Positions 62,433 to 64,000 of a stretch of 64,000 nucleotides of DNA are shown one piece after another. Made by a program: the position numbers and the translations under genes. Under the pieces are notes generated by a model. The model worked only from the letters and a program-made list of their open reading frames with translations. It was not told the origin of the DNA and ran no database searches. How positions within the stretch are numbered: position 1 is the stretch's first letter; each line of letters begins with the position of its first letter. The stretch comes from CAVZOY01 sp963777095 (lineage in GTDB: Bacteria > Actinomycetota > Actinomycetes > Mycobacteriales > Geodermatophilaceae), in the NCBI GenBank assembly GCA_963777095.1, contig CAVZOY010000002.1, forward strand, positions 620,001 through 684,000, read 5' to 3'.

Positions 62433-64000
62433 ATCCGCTCCGGAGCGTGCACGCCCAGCACGGCGAGGCCGTTGCGCAGCACGGTGGCCGTCGCGCCGCA
62501 CAGCCACAGGCGCGCGACGTTCAGCGGTCCGGTCTCCTCGTCGCCGCGGGGCAGCACCCGGCAGGAGTCGTAGAACCGGTGGTAGATGCCCGCCAGCTCC
62601 TCCAGGTACCGGGCCACCCGGTGCGGCGCACGGAACTCGGCCGCGGTGGCCAGCACGCCCGGGAACTCGGCGATGGCCCGCAGCAGGTCGTTCTCCCGCT
62701 CGTGGCCCAACTGCGTGGGGTCGACGTCGCCGGGCTCGCCGAGGGAGATGCCCAGCTCTGCCGCGTTGCGGAGCACCGAGGAGATGCGCGCGTGCGCGTA
62801 CTGGACGTAGAAGACCGGGTTGTCGTTGGTCTGCCTGCTCCACAGGTCCAGGTCGAGGTCGATCGGCTGGTCGATCGACGTGCGGGCCAGGGCGTAGCGG
62901 GCGGCGTCGGCGCCGATCGCGTCGACCAGGTCACCGAGGTTGACGACGTTGCCCGCCCGCTTGCTCATCCGGACCGGCTGGCCCTCGCGGAGCAGGTTGA
63001 CCAGCTGGCCGATGAGGATCTCGAGGTTGCTCTCGGGGTCGTCGCCCATGGCCGCGACCAGCGCCTTGTACCGGCCGACGTAGCCGGTGTGGTCGGCGCC
63101 CAGCATGATCACGACCTTGTCGAAGCCGCGCTCGCGCTTGTTCAGGTAATAGGCGCAGTCGGCGGCGAAGTAGGTGGGCTCGCCGTCCCCCTTGACCAGG
63201 ACACGGTCCTTGTCGTCGCCGAAGTCGGTGGTGCGGAGCCAGACCGCACCGTCGGCCTCGTACACGTGCCCCTGGTCGCGCAGGCGCGCGACCGCCTTCT
63301 CGAGGGCACCGGTCTCGTGCAGCGTGCGCTCGGAGAAGTAGACGTCGAAGACGACGCCGAAGCCGGCCAGCGACCCCTTGATCTCGTCCCACATCAGGTC
63401 GACGCCGCGCCCGCGGAAGATCCGCAGCTGCTCCTCGTCGTCGCGCTCGAGGACGCCGGGCTCGGCCGCGACGACCTGCGCGGCGATGTCGTCGATGTAG
63501 GCGCCGGCGTACCCGTCCTCGGGCACCGGCTGCCCCGTCGCGCGCCGCCTGGAGGCTGCGGGCGAACCGGTCGATCTGCGCGCCGGCGTCGTTGAAGTAG
63601 TACTCCCGGGTGACCGAGGCACCGCCGGTCTCGAGCAGCCGGGCGAGGGCGTCGCCGACAGCCGCCCATCGCACGGCTCCGATGTGCACCGGGCCGGTCG
63701 GATTGGCCGAGACGAACTCGAGGTTCAGCCGCTGCCCCGCGAACTCGTCGGTGCGCCCGTAGTCGTCGCCGGCGGTGACGGCCCGGACGGCGATGACCCC
63801 GAGCGCACCCTGCGCGAGGGTGATGTTGAGGAAGCCCGGACCGGCGACGTCCACCGAGGCGATGCCGTCGTGCGCGCGCAACTCCTCGGCGACCAGCTCG
63901 GCCACCTCGCGCGGCGGGCGGGCGGCCGGCTTGGCCAGCCGCAGGGCGACGTTGGTGGCGTAGTCGCCGTGATCGGGGTTCTTGGGACGCTCGATGACGA
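62429..64000 (-). CDS. argS: Arginyl-tRNA synthetase, start outside window
   Basis: Class I synthetase; about 523 C-terminal residues visible. The window edge cuts the gene after NPDHGDYATNVALRLAK, so only the extreme N-terminus is missing. SANPTGPVHIGAVRWAAVGD carries the HIGH motif (as HIGA) and VRMSKRAGN the KMSKS variant; GADHTGYVGRYKALVAAMG and DALD-type C-terminal helices are present. One +1 frame break near 63542, between SLQAA and TGQPVPEDGY. First visible gene of the argS-lysA-hom-thrC-thrB run. Confidence 0.94.

Overview
The window is high-GC actinobacterial chromosome, about 73% G+C by eye, with GTG starts, four-base ATGA/GTGA gene overlaps and several near-leaderless promoters. 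Gene content and style suggest Geodermatophilaceae (Blastococcus, Modestobacter or Geodermatophilus type). That is inferred from protein character and cannot be proved from the sequence alone. No rRNA, tRNA, insertion sequence, prophage or CRISPR array was recognised.

Layout. (1) 1-14.3 kb: an alpha-glucan/trehalose block with glgX (partial), glgP, glgE, treS, mak and glgB, plus an FHA protein and a secreted zinc protease. (2) 14.3-25.6 kb: a CnoX-type thioredoxin, a B12-type acyl-CoA mutase with isobutyryl-CoA-mutase-like residues, a MarR regulator, a GGDEF-EAL membrane protein, an FAD oxidoreductase, meaB, a thiolase, methylmalonyl-CoA epimerase and crotonyl-CoA carboxylase/reductase. (3) 25.7-31.6 kb: accessory genes, comprising a coiled-coil DivIVA-like protein, an exported protein, a DUF4397 protein coupled to a sortase, a VOC protein, a nucleotidyltransferase and a zinc-ribbon protein. 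(4) 31.6-40.9 kb: a duplicated-and-fused 3-hydroxyacyl-CoA dehydrogenase, DUF5995, nucS, a lipoprotein, ethylmalonyl-CoA mutase, murA, cobalamin adenosyltransferase and DUF2550. (5) 40.9-49.4 kb: the F1Fo ATP synthase genes. (6) 49.4-64 kb: wecA, glyA, sua5, prmC, prfA, rpmE, rho, thrB, thrC, hom, lysA and argS (partial).

How it works together. Acetyl-CoA can pass through thiolase, 3-hydroxybutyryl-CoA dehydrogenase, Ccr, epimerase and Ecm, which form part of the ethylmalonyl-CoA route. MeaB and the adenosyltransferase maintain the B12 mutases. Ccr, the dehydrogenase and Ecm each carry a 16-bp palindrome of the form GTTAC-N6-GTAAC, or a close variant, just upstream. This is the most interesting new signal here: a predicted regulon. 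The glucan genes form the GlgE pathway. The right half is a conserved housekeeping block, and the whole window keeps the gene order of the Mycobacterium tuberculosis Rv1292-Rv1328 segment, with the acyl-CoA genes lying inside it.

Caution. About 28 single-base frameshifts break otherwise well-conserved genes, almost all in the left 35 kb. Most are +1 changes, and correcting them restores full-length proteins. They look like assembly or sequencing errors rather than gene decay. CDS coordinates below span the corrected genes and state where the frame breaks.
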